A stretch of 64,000 nucleotides of DNA from Leptoclinus maculatus. Its lineage: Eukaryota > Chordata > Actinopteri > Perciformes > Stichaeidae. The first letter of the stretch is position 1. Each line of letters opens with the position of its first letter. Location: assembly GCA_032191485.1 (NCBI GenBank), contig JAVDOI010000019.1, positions 1,153,001 to 1,217,000 on the forward strand. Reading direction: 5' to 3'. Below, one piece after another: positions 1 to 8,815 of the stretch. A program made the translations under genes and the position numbers. The notes under the pieces were generated by a model. The model was not told the origin of the DNA. It saw only the letters and a program-made list of their open reading frames with translations, and searched no databases.

Positions 1-712
1 GCGTCTGTCTGTTTTACCCTTGATAGTCATACCATCAAAAACACTCTTCTGAATATCATCATAATTACAGTGCCCTAAAATCTCATGCCATGTCTGCATA
101 TCAAAACACCCTTTACATTGGTCATCACATTCATCATCTACTGTTTGTAGGTAGTATAGTCTGTTGTACTCATGAATGTGGAATTTTGTACCATCTCTGT
201 TTTGTAGGACGTCTTTCCCTTGTTTGAAGATTACTGTCGCTCCGCTGGCAGTAGCTGATTTTACAGAAAAGATGTCCTGCGGGTATGAGGGAATGTACAA
301 CGCGCGTCTCAGCGACGTATTGTGGCGTTGACCTCTGCTGTCGATCAAGCAAACCTCTGCGTCTCCTCTGTGCTCCGCGACTCCGTTGCAGCTTGTGCCA
401 TCAGCCAACTCCACGCAGTGTGTCTCAGCCTGGAACTCGTCGTCGAACTTCTTGAACTTTGCTATATCCGTGATTATGTGTGAAGTTGCCCCTGTGTCCA
501 CTATCAGACCACACTCATTGACACCTGGCTGGATCTCCTCGTCCCGGTCGCTTATTCGGAATGCATACTCTTTGCTGCTCACCTCCTCGGAAACTTTTCG
601 TGTGTCGTCCCGCCGCTGTTTCCATCTGCAAGTTGCGTCCCGATGTGTGTTGCTTTTACACTGGCTACACCACTGTAGGACACAAAGTTCTGGCTTTGTG
701 TCCTCTGAGGCC
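1..712 (-). pseudogene. Ty1/copia-type retrotransposon pol fragment (zinc knuckle, protease, pre-integrase)
   Basis: Read on the minus strand, one frame stays open from about position 700 to the window edge. In order it shows a canonical CX2CX4HX4C zinc knuckle (628-669), an aspartic protease active site VDTGATSHI (475-501), and a WHEILGH motif (61-90) typical of the GAG-pre-integrase domain that precedes the copia integrase. No start codon is expected because pol is made as part of a polyprotein. Domain order protease then pre-integrase/integrase marks Ty1/copia rather than gypsy, which is established for these families. Integrase core, reverse transcriptase and RNase H would lie beyond the left edge. 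This frame has no stop inside the window, but the linked gag is frame-shifted, so the copy is called a pseudogene; an intact pol outside the window cannot be excluded. Confidence 0.85.
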
Positions 713-1198
713 ACATCTGAAGCACACCATGTCCACACTCTCGGCTCCGCGGTCACTTGCACTTGTCACAGCGGGTCTTTGTTGCGTTCGCACCTTCATG
801 ACGTTGTCGTCGGACGCTGTTACACGCATCTTCTCGGTGTCCTCGTAGCTCCGTAGTTTAGTTTTAAATTCGGCAAATGGCATTGCCTCCTCACTTTGCG
901 TGACATGAATAGCAAACGGTTTAAATGATTCTGGCAGTCCCTTCAAAATCATTGCTAGCTCGTCACTCAATGTCTCACCTGAGTTTCTCAATGCTGTGAT
1001 GGTGGTCTCTGCGCGTATAACGTACTCCGTCACACTCTCACTGCTCGACTTTTGAAGTGAAGTCAGTTCTGTATACAAACTAATTACACGTGGCTTCCCT
1101 TTGCCAGCATAATAGTCTCTCAGAATCTTAAGTGCTTTCTGCCCATCGTCTGCCACCTCTCTCATTACTAGCGACAAGCTTTTATCATCCAGGAACTG
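665..1198 (-). pseudogene. Copia-type Gag, C-terminal two thirds with zinc knuckle
   Basis: This minus-strand open frame carries the retrotransposon Gag domain of the copia class: a Lys-rich helix-forming stretch, the 'EYVIRAETTI' and 'ILKGLPESFKPF' type motifs usual in these Gags, and a zinc-knuckle-like CFRCGLRGHKARTLC (680-724). Gag packages element RNA into virus-like particles in the cytoplasm. The knuckle has five residues rather than four before the last cysteine, and the frame stops 11 bases further on, while a second, canonical knuckle lies immediately downstream in the pol frame. A frame change therefore separates Gag from protease here. The N-terminal part of Gag sits in another frame at 1250-1393. 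Confidence 0.8.
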
Positions 1199-1393
1199 AT
1201 TAGCTCCGCGTATGCTTCGGCATTATTCGTCTCGTCGTCTGCCGGTTCTTCATCCTCCTAAAATAGTATCCTTTAGCCCTTGCAACCGAAGATGGCCCAA
1301 AAATGTCGTCTCCCACAGCTCATAATTATTTTCATCTCCGTCAAAAACTAGCCGAGACCAACGGCTACTCGACTCGGCGTTCCGCCTACTCAT
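1199..1393 (-). pseudogene. Copia-type Gag, N-terminal part, frame-shifted
   Basis: An ATG at 1393 (minus strand) opens 48 codons that include LVFDGDENNYELWE, the conserved start of copia-class Gag (a hydrophobic-FDG-Y-W pattern), and end at a TGA at 1250-1252. Gag-like, acidic coding sequence continues in a second frame to about 1200 and then joins the frame of the larger Gag piece. At least two indels separate the blocks, so this copy cannot make a full Gag. The start was chosen because it is the first ATG ahead of the conserved motif. Confidence 0.65.
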
Positions 1394-2256
1394 GGTGCTA
1401 GCATAGTATGCTAACTCTCACCGGACACGCGGTACGTTTCGACTTTTCTCTCGGTGGTAGTTCGCTGGATAATTATCTCTGGGTCACCCTGGGTAGCTCT
1501 GGGTAACTCTGGCAGATGTAAATTGTACAGCGATTCTGCATTTTTATAATCAAAATCGCTGAATTTGCGCATGTCCTTATCAAACAGAGAGGAGACACGA
1601 GAGGTGAGGCAGTGACGAGCTGTGCCTCGTCTCAGATTGTGCAATCCCTCACTACAATAGTTTTGTTTAATTATTTAAGGCTAAGCACCGGAGCAGGCCT
1701 GTAGCTTCCGGCTTCAACCAGTTCATTCACTCCGTACTTTACTCTCCTTCACAACGCAATTTTCAACCATACAACAACAATTATCACGAAATACATATCA
1801 GCTAGGCTGAACCCTTGTACATAACAGCTAGGTTGCAACTTTGTTCATACGACACAATATACTTTTTAACCCGGCCACGCCACACCTTTGTCCAAACACT
1901 AAGCTATTAACACGGCTACGCCGTACTCCTGCTGGACTACACAGTTAAATATCACACACAAATACTTGCATTCGGTTTGTAACTGTCTTCCCGTACCTTC
2001 TTGATTTACCTTAAATTTCAGGAGAATGCACTTTCCCAGCTTCAGGTTACTTTACGGTCTCTCCCTCGTGGCCAGCCTTCAGAAGACGTCGATCGTCGGA
2101 CACTTTCGCCTAAGCTTCCTATTTCTACCTATGCAGATTTTTATTAAAACGGCTCTGCTCACCCTTTGTTCGTGCGCACTCCGAAAGTGTCCATCGATCC
2201 ACGCCCCTTCAGCCTTCTCCGAGTCCAGTTGAGAAATCACGTCGCGGTCACCAATT
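1394..2256 (-). mobile_element. Probable 5' leader of the copia-type element, with candidate primer-binding site
   Basis: About 860 bp lie between the Gag start and a candidate tRNA primer-binding site at 2236-2253, which on the minus strand begins TGGTGACC, the TGG expected opposite a tRNA CCA end. The stretch contains a 77-codon minus-strand ORF (1411-1644) that resembles no protein I know; half of it is the 106-bp segment also present at 6119-6224, so it is repeat sequence rather than a gene. The leader is long for a copia element, so insertion of a foreign repeat into the leader is likely. Confidence 0.45.
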
Positions 2257-2800
2257 TGTTATGTTCAAAAGTTTCTCAAACAGAGGAGAAGAAGCCCACA
2301 GAGGAGAAGAAGCAGCCCCCCCCCCCTTTGCTCTCTTTCTTCCATCAGCAAGCAGGGCTGAATCAACTGGTTTGAGTTAAAATCAAGAGGAATTTAATAT
2401 ACTAATAAAAGCAAATGCAGTTACAAACTGAATCACACTATGAATTACGAAAACAAATATATATATATCATGAAATAGAGGCAGATTGGTGTATCTGCCC
2501 CATGGTACGGAGGAAGTCTGAGGATCTCCTGCAATTCGAAGATCCTTTGTCCCTCCAAAGTTACATTTCTCAGGTCATCGATCAGCTCAATGATTGGCTG
2601 AAGTCCAACAAGTCCCTCCTTGGCTCCTGACCTGTTGACACCTCACCCAGCCACTTCTTCCAACCCCCGCTCTCAGCACATTCTTCAAACCTGATCACAC
2701 AGACACTCAAACACACTCCTACAAGTAGATACACTGTAACACATAATATCCATAATTAGGAGCGCTTTAAAACTTAAATTCCTCACACCCTTCACAGATA
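2257..2800 (-). repeat. Candidate LTR of the copia-type element
   Basis: Directly outside the candidate primer site the plus strand starts TGTTATG, so the minus strand ends in AACA as an LTR should. Further out is an alternating TA run (about 2458-2470) that could serve as a TATA box for minus-strand transcription, and the block ends near a CA at about 2800 (ttcaca). The outer edge is uncertain; no target duplication was found because the other LTR is outside the window. The block also contains two copies of an 18-base purine-rich unit and a C run near 2310-2325. Confidence 0.35.
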
Positions 2801-3390
2801 TCTTGTTGAACCACAGCTCAGTGTCTGGCATATGGGAACTTCATGATCCAACAAAATGAGGCCACTGTGGTTGCCTGCTTCGTGACTCAGATACTGCATT
2901 GTTTAAGTAATAACAACCTGCAACTCTTTTGCTAATTAGTTAATTGCATCTTTGCAGAACAAAATGTCGTTTTCCCTTACATGTCTAATTTTAAAATTGC
3001 GTGTGCTTCACATGAAGTCATTACGTTCGAGTACACTAGCTTTACAGTAGCATCGACAGGTTGTTTTGTTTTCCCTGTCCAGACAAACACGCACATAGTA
3101 TATCTTCCATTGCTGTATCCCTCTCTGATTACCCAACTACAGATAGCACCTTAGCATTCATACGAATCCATTTGCACTGGCACTGTGTTTCCAGGTGACC
3201 ATATTCCATAGGTGCCACAAAGCACAACTCAAAGTGATGTTGTGATTTATCTCAGAGAGGCAGAAGAGATAAGCTAAAGGCTCACAGAAGCAGTTTAGAA
3301 ACTATTAAATGATAAAGGTTAGGCCTGCTATCGGGGAAAGCAAGATTTGAGAATTATTCCACTTTGCCTCTTGCATTTAAGTGCTCAAAG
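2801..3390. other. Non-coding stretch, nothing recognised
   Basis: AT-rich sequence without an open frame of note, inverted ends or clear repeats. It separates the copia-type element from the next transposable element. Confidence 0.5.
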
Positions 3391-3614
3391 CAGTGGCGGC
3401 TGGTGGAAAATGTTCTTGGTAGGGCTGTGCCACATCCAATCAATTTCAGCAAACATCCCAGAATGATTTAATGCAAACAAATTAAGGTATCAAACGCGCA
3501 TTACTACTTTGCAGTTAAATATTTAACATTTATTCCAACACGAAAAAAAGCAGTAAATAACACTTTCACAAACACGTCAGGACATCTTATTTTAGTCACC
3601 CTCACAGGGAATTC

Positions 3615-3780
3615 AGTATAATATAATATATATAACATATAATAATATTCTGTATAGTATAATAATATATATATATATCATATAATATTCTGTATAATAT
3701 AATAATATATATATCATATAATATTCTGTATAATATAATAATGTATATGTCATATAATAATATTCACTATAATATAAAAA
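3615..3780. repeat. AT-rich minisatellite, units of about 37-41 bp
   Basis: Three consecutive units begin with attctgta (near 3646, 3687 and 3724), each followed by a run of ata/tat and ending tcatataat. Unit length varies with the number of internal TA steps. Translation of the minus strand gives a Tyr/Ile/Leu repeat that is not a protein. Confidence 0.75.
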
Positions 3781-3786
3781 ACACAC

Positions 3787-3823
<37 letters not shown>

Positions 3824-3855
3824 ATAATATATATATATATATATAACTATATATC
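3779..3855. repeat. (AC)n followed by (AT)n microsatellite
   Basis: About ten AC steps followed by alternating AT broken once by ataata. It lies inside the cagtggcggctggt-ended element. Confidence 0.85.
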
Positions 3856-4172
3856 CATTTCTCAGACAGGTGCTTCATGTCCCTCACTCCCTAACTGTCC
3901 ATGCTGGTTCTGTCCCCGTTGTTTTAAAAAGATAAATAAGTTATTATTATGACATCATCCAGCTAGTCAAACCTGTCTGGTGTACAGCTACTAGAGAAGC
4001 TTCATGTACTGCTTCTCTTTCCTGCTAGTCTGCTGTCTGATTGTGAGGTCAGGCTGATCTGGGATCAGCTCTTTCAGTAGTTTCTCCTCTCAGTTCTCCT
4101 CTCAAACGGGTCTTGGAGGAGTAGTGCTCACACTGGCGCTCTCCTGTAGAGACTTCTCCTGACGAGAACGCG

Positions 4173-4206
4173 CAGCTTGGGGCAGGATTAAAACTGCCCC
4201 AAGCTG
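4173..4206. repeat. Perfect 13-bp inverted repeat with 8-base loop
   Basis: The arms are cagcttggggcag at 4173-4185 and its exact reverse complement at 4194-4206, spaced by gattaaaa. It could form a strong hairpin, and sits in the middle of the non-autonomous transposon. It could be a relic of a nested small element or a hairpin of that family. Confidence 0.7.
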
Positions 4207-4474
4207 AATCTATTTGAGGACGCTGATTGGCTGAATTGTATGTCACTCATTTATATCTTTACTCAGCATTGGCTAAACTGCTTTATAGACCCGCCTCTTT
4301 GGGGCAGTTTTTCCAGCGCCCCAGCCAGCTGAGACGTGCACACACAGAGAGGAAGAGCAGACAGGCAGAGAGGACAAGCAGGAAAAGCATATATTTACCG
4401 CAGATATCATATTTTACACATATTACTGGGTGATTCCATGTTTCAAAAACACAAATATTGACAATTTGTATAGT

Positions 4475-4526
4475 TTATTTTTATTTTAAATTTTATTTTT
4501 ATTTTTATTTTTATTTTTATTTTTTG
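4475..4526. repeat. (TTTTA)n microsatellite
   Basis: About nine copies of tttta, with one ttttaaa interruption near the start, just inside the right end of the transposon. Confidence 0.85.
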
Positions 4527-4578
4527 TAGCTCTAGGGGGGGCGGCGCCCTAGCGCCCTCTATGGACCAGCCGCCACTG

Positions 4579-5995
4579 CATTCAATGATTATGTTTTAAG
4601 ATCTCTACAAGTAAACCTATTGTAAACATATAATATCCTCTATAGTAAACACACTGTAAACATATTGTGACATTTTAACATATATTGACACTTTATTATT
4701 GTGACACTTTTATTCACCACTAGGGGTGCTATTAATCATACTAATAACACTTTTAACACTTAAATTCTTCACACTAGCAAGCCACACGTCGGCTGTTTAC
4801 TACAGCTGTATGAGCCCCAAATAAACTGATTTGGCTATGATTTAACTGAAATAAACCGACAAAAAGGGACTCCGAAATAACTACGTAATGATGCCGATTT
4901 GTCTGAATTCATGTTTTGTTAGTTTTGTTAGTTCTCTCCGCAAGACGACAAGCAAATCACTTTTAAAATACATGTTTTCTCAATGGAGCTCGGATCGATC
5001 GGTGCTAGGCTATGCTAACATTGTAGCAGCTTCATCAACACTCAACATATCATCATATAGACGTAAATACGGCAGCGTCTTTTCCATTGTTTGTACCATA
5101 TGGTTTACACACATACATTTATACACATAGTTTGGTCCGGTCTCTACTGATATGAGATATCATAGAGCTCTGGGTGAACACAGACGGCTACAGTATTTGT
5201 TTCCTGATTTAACAACGGCAGGACGTCAGTGATGACAGGAGAAACATCTCAACGCTGATAGGCTATCGCGCCTCAGCGTCACACCATTTTTTGGCCAAAG
5301 TTGAAAAATTTCAACTCATGCGTTTGGGGCGTTGTGGCGTTTGAATTTGTGCGACTTCGCCCGAATTCGCGCCGCGCCATCTCAAATTCGCGTCACTCCA
5401 GTCTCATCGCGTCTGTGCATAGACTTTGTATGTAATATACTCGCGCGAATAATTTGCGCCGCGTTTGGTGTGAACGCAGCATCAGAGAGGATTCAGGCTC
5501 TCAAAATGATGCCAAACTGCTGTATTTGGATAGATCGAACACTATTAGTGATAAAACAAGTGAAATATATAGTTCTTGCAGATCTTTAAACTTGAACTTG
5601 TACTACTACAAAGTTCTGCTAGCTAGTTTCACAACAGTCACGCTAGCCCACTGACCAATCAAGCCGCATGTTAAGCATTGGATGTCTTCACATGTAGAAG
5701 TGCATGGGGCTCAAGTTAGAGTGATACTCTATATATTAATAGTTTCTAAATGTTTTAGACTTTCCAAAAGTGCTGTGTGAAGAACTGATTAAACCGTGTT
5801 TTGGTCTGCTTTAATGTAAATTGCAAACTTTTTGATTGATTTTGAAATAGAGCAGAAAATAAGCTCTGTTGCAAACACACGTTTTTGATACTTACACACT
5901 TTGTACAGCAAGATAATCTTCACAAATGAACACCACTTTTACGTTTTTTGAAGCGTGAATCAGTCGTCAGAAGTAAAGAGCTAACTATAGGCTCA
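4579..5995. other. Non-coding stretch with LTR-like and transposon-end-like pieces
   Basis: 4590-4780 shares short stretches (ctacaagta..., and acttaaattc-tcacac) with the outer part of the candidate LTR at 2690-2790, so it may be another, older LTR fragment. 5220-5485 is unusually CpG-rich for its surroundings and ends gtgtgaacgcagcat, a sequence I associate with ends of PIF/Harbinger-like elements in fish, though I could not find its partner. It contains a perfect 16-bp palindrome (gttgaaaaatttcaac, 5301-5316). The remaining sequence shows nothing recognisable. Confidence 0.35.
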
Positions 5996-6295
5996 GGGAT
6001 GTGCGGTCAGGGGAGGCAGTAAAGTAAAAAACAAATAATAATAAAATAAAATATTTATATTTCTCTACTGATCTGTGCTATAAATGTAATTTCTGTATGA
6101 TTCCAATCATTTCTAGAATCAAAATCGCTGATTTTGCGCATGTCCTGTTCAAACAGCGAGGAGACACGAGAGGCGAGGCAGCGACGAGCTGTGCCTCATC
6201 TCAGATTGTGCAATTCTTCACTAACTGGGTTGAGCGCGTGCCTTTTGCTTTCTCATTGTTTGTCACCACTGTAATATTTGTCCTTTCTTTCCATA
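5996..6295. repeat. Left part of an older repeat, cut by the hAT insertion
   Basis: The block starts around agggatgtgcggtcagggg and includes 6119-6224, a 106-bp segment roughly 90 percent identical to 1550-1655. The hAT element beginning at 6304 interrupts it or lies at its edge, so it predates that insertion. I could not find its right-hand end. Confidence 0.5.
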
Positions 6296-6303
6296 GAATA
6301 GGT

Positions 6304-7476
6304 CAGGGGTCTTCAATTAAAATTCCAAAAGGTCCAGATTGAGAAAATCTCCTCAGGCAAAGGTCCGGAACATTACAATAATATCTAACTTGCGCCACTT
6401 AGTGCCATATATATATATATATATATTCAAGAAGTCTAGTAGTAGTCAACAACTGTCAAATCAAATAAAGAAAGTACACATCAATTATATTTTAACAATT
6501 ATTATTCTCAGTTTTCAAATTTAACTGGATGGATTATAAATAATACATAGAAATACATAAATAAATGTTCTTCTCTCATTTCAAGTAAAATAAGGGCTCC
6601 ATCTAAAAATAAAACACACAAAAAAGAACTTTTGAAAAACTTAAAACATCTTAAAAGAAAGTGCTTGATTTTAGAAAGATGAGCCTTGTGGCTGAGGCTG
6701 CTGACAGGTATTTGCTTGATTTTTTCACATAACTCTTCCTTTTTGTTTCCCCTCAAGTAAAGTTCCAGCTACTGCACTCATGCCCTCCTTGACAACCTCT
6801 CCATCAGTGAATGGCTTTATGTTGACCCAAAATCCAAGCAACTTTCAGGGAACATTCGTAAGCACGTTGTTGGGCAGTGAATGAATTTGTTAATATTCTG
6901 GTGGAACGTTCATATTGGGCTCTTAAATGGTTTATTTTCTGTGCCCTCAGTTCGGATTGGAGTGGGTATGTTTGGTCTCGTTTCACATCGGCGCTTTGAA
7001 TAATGGCCACGGTATCTGAGCATATGAGACAGAGTGGTTTAGTAGCGCCAGCAGGAAGAATGAACAAATACGAGTCCGTCCATTCTTTGTTAAAGCTCTG
7101 TTTTCGAGGTCCACCTTTCTCTTTTTAGAGTACGCCATGTTAACTTGCTTCTCCGACTTACTCACTTCTCTCACTGCTCTCGCTCCGTCTCCCGCCTGTC
7201 TGCGTAATCTCACTCGACTCACGATGCATTTTGGAATAAACATTCGATTGGCTGAGTAGCGTCACGTGAGATTATTTACAATGCATGTAATTGGTCAGTG
7301 TGTTTCCTGAACTTCTGAATGAGTGCCGTAAAGACCAGAAAAGCTGCGCAGGTTAAAACGGAAGCGCTCCGCCAAAATGTATAATTCTCAATTATCTATC
7401 AATTATACATCCGGGTCCGGATAGGACAGCGTCTGGGTCCGGATCCGGACCGCGGTCCGCCTATTGGCGACCCCTG
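6304..7476 (-). mobile_element. Internally deleted hAT transposon with perfect 8-bp target duplication
   Basis: The ends are inverted (left caggggtc, right gacccctg), and the flanks are identical 8-mers, gaataggt, at 6296-6303 and 7477-7484. TIRs starting CAGGGG and 8-bp duplications are diagnostic of hAT elements. The element is 1173 bp against several kb for an autonomous copy; only the start of the transposase remains, on the minus strand, and the rest is AT-rich filler. The intact duplication shows that both ends are original and that the element never left. Confidence 0.93.
6650..7138 (-). pseudogene. hAT transposase N-terminal remnant, three frame breaks
   Basis: From an ATG at 7138 the minus strand encodes a Lys/Arg-rich start (KKRKVDLENRA), then after a one-base shift LPAGATKPLCLICSDTVA with the CLIC half of a BED-type zinc finger, then SELRAQKINHLRAQYERST and FTAQQRA. 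After two more shifts comes KEELCEKIKQIPVSS. This motif order matches the N-terminus of the hAT transposases related to the domesticated ZBED5/GTF2IRD2 group. The RNase-H-like catalytic domain and the dimerisation domain are missing. No functional product is possible. Confidence 0.85.
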
Positions 7477-7484
7477 GAATAGGT

Positions 7485-8290
7485 CATGTATTTCACGTAT
7501 GTGTAGAACATATTTAGTCTTGCTGATGTGGCGAGAGGAAGATGAGGATATAGTTTGAAGTTTACTTGGATATTAACCAATCGTCAGAGCACAACAACGC
7601 CACCTTAGGAATTTCACCTAAAGATTAAGTTTTGCCCACAGTATCAAGTACTCAGAGGACACTCAGGTTCATTATACGGATTAGGCGGAGACGTGGTTCC
7701 AGTACAAAACAATTAATCTTTATTTTTACACAACAGTGGTTCACAGATAATGTTAAATACAAACTACTAATAAAAGAGCCTTTATTTATTTATAAAAGAG
7801 GTGTAGGGCTGCGGCTTACCAGTGGCGAGGTGGACCAGTACAGGTGAGGATCCCAAAAGAGGAGGCACCCTGATCACACGTGTACACAACACTCACACAC
7901 ACACACCACCACACGTGAGGGTTCCGAACCAGGGGTACACCCACACAAACCACACAGCACACGAAGGGAGACACCAACACCCGGAGTCACCAACCCCACC
8001 ACCTTGGCTTAGCAGCTCCTACAGGGACAAGGAACACAATTACAAAAGGCTCTGGTTGTCAGAAAGGAAAATCAAAAATCATTTTTACCAATAGTGAGTT
8101 CTCACCCACTTTACAACCTGATGCTTGTAACTATGTAACCTGATGCTTTCCTATGTTTAGTTTAGGAATATAAAGGTAAACCAATCAGTGGTAGAGTAGG
8201 GCGGGTCATACCGTGAGGGTCAAGTCTTTGCTAAAGTAAGATGTCCAAAGCATTGCTGGATTCACCCCATCCCTCTTAAACAAACCACTC
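7485..8290. other. Non-coding stretch, possibly LTR-like, unassigned
   Basis: It contains a minus-strand AATAAA (7710-7730 region), a (CA)n-like run near 7890-7905 and two copies of acctgatgctt near 8120-8145. The mix of a polyadenylation signal and GC-rich flanks suggests retroelement sequence, but I could not define ends. Confidence 0.25.
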
Positions 8291-8369
8291 CCAGGTCTTT
8301 CATGGTTGTGAGTGCAGGGTTTTATTCTTCTTCTTCCTTTTAATCACATGAATCGTTTTGCAGGGCATG

Positions 8370-8700
8370 GCACCTGTCTAGAACCTGTGGCCGTCCCTAG
8401 CCGGTTCCCAGAGGCTTACAGTAGCCCTTCACGGAGCGGGAGCAGCACAGGTAACCACTTTGAGATATTTGCTGTGCTACACTGCCACCTCGTGTCCGGC
8501 CGAGCAGCTGCACTCCCCCCGCTGAGCGCTCAGACGGGCTTGGCGCTCGGAGGTCTGCAAGCTGGCGCCACCGCTTTCCCTCACGCCTGAAAAGAGCTTT
8601 TTTTTTTCCCCCCTCCCGCAGACACCCGGGTTGACAGCCGTCCTCCTCCGCTCTCCAGGAACACATATAAGGAAAGCTACAAAAAAAACAAAAAACTGCT
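8370..8700 (+). promoter_or_regulatory. GC-rich TATA-containing promoter-like region
   Basis: CpG and GC content rise sharply between about 8380 and 8660 compared with both flanks. A TATAA at 8666-8670 lies about 30 bases ahead of a sensible transcription start near 8695-8700, and a splice donor follows 120 bases later. Together these suggest the promoter of a plus-strand gene whose body lies to the right. No transcript data are available, so start site and direction are inferred. Confidence 0.45.
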
Positions 8701-8815
8701 TTTTCCGACGCTTTGCTTCCCCTTAAAAATCCGCCTGGGTCTGCTTGAGTGGAGAAGAAAAAAGAGCTGCGGTGAAGAGAGAGAGAGCCTCCCTTCTTCA
8801 GCTGTTGGGTACCAG
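8697..8815 (+). other. Probable non-coding first exon (5' UTR) of a plus-strand gene
   Basis: The segment runs from about 30 bases below the TATA box to a consensus donor, ACCAG|GTAAGC at 8815/8816. It contains a purine-rich stretch (gaagagagagagag) and no ATG-initiated frame of any length, as is usual for an untranslated first exon. It would be followed by an intron of tens of kilobases. The 5' edge is an estimate. The gene cannot be identified from this part. Confidence 0.4.

Larger units (their letters stand above)
3391..4578. mobile_element. Non-autonomous DNA transposon with 14-bp terminal inverted repeats
   Basis: The left end reads cagtggcggctggt and the right end is its exact reverse complement. 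The CAGTGG...CCACTG ends fit hAT-type elements and this end sequence is one I have met in teleost repeats, but the flanks (gctcaaag and cattcaat) do not give a clean 8-bp duplication, so the superfamily is not proven. No transposase is encoded. The 1188-bp interior carries an AT-rich minisatellite, (AC)n and (AT)n tracts, a 13-bp perfect hairpin and a (TTTTA)n tract. Confidence 0.6.

Noticed and set aside
386..856. Plus-strand frames of 156 and 95 codons
   Set aside because: They are antisense to the copia-type protease and zinc-knuckle region, which has clear motifs on the minus strand.
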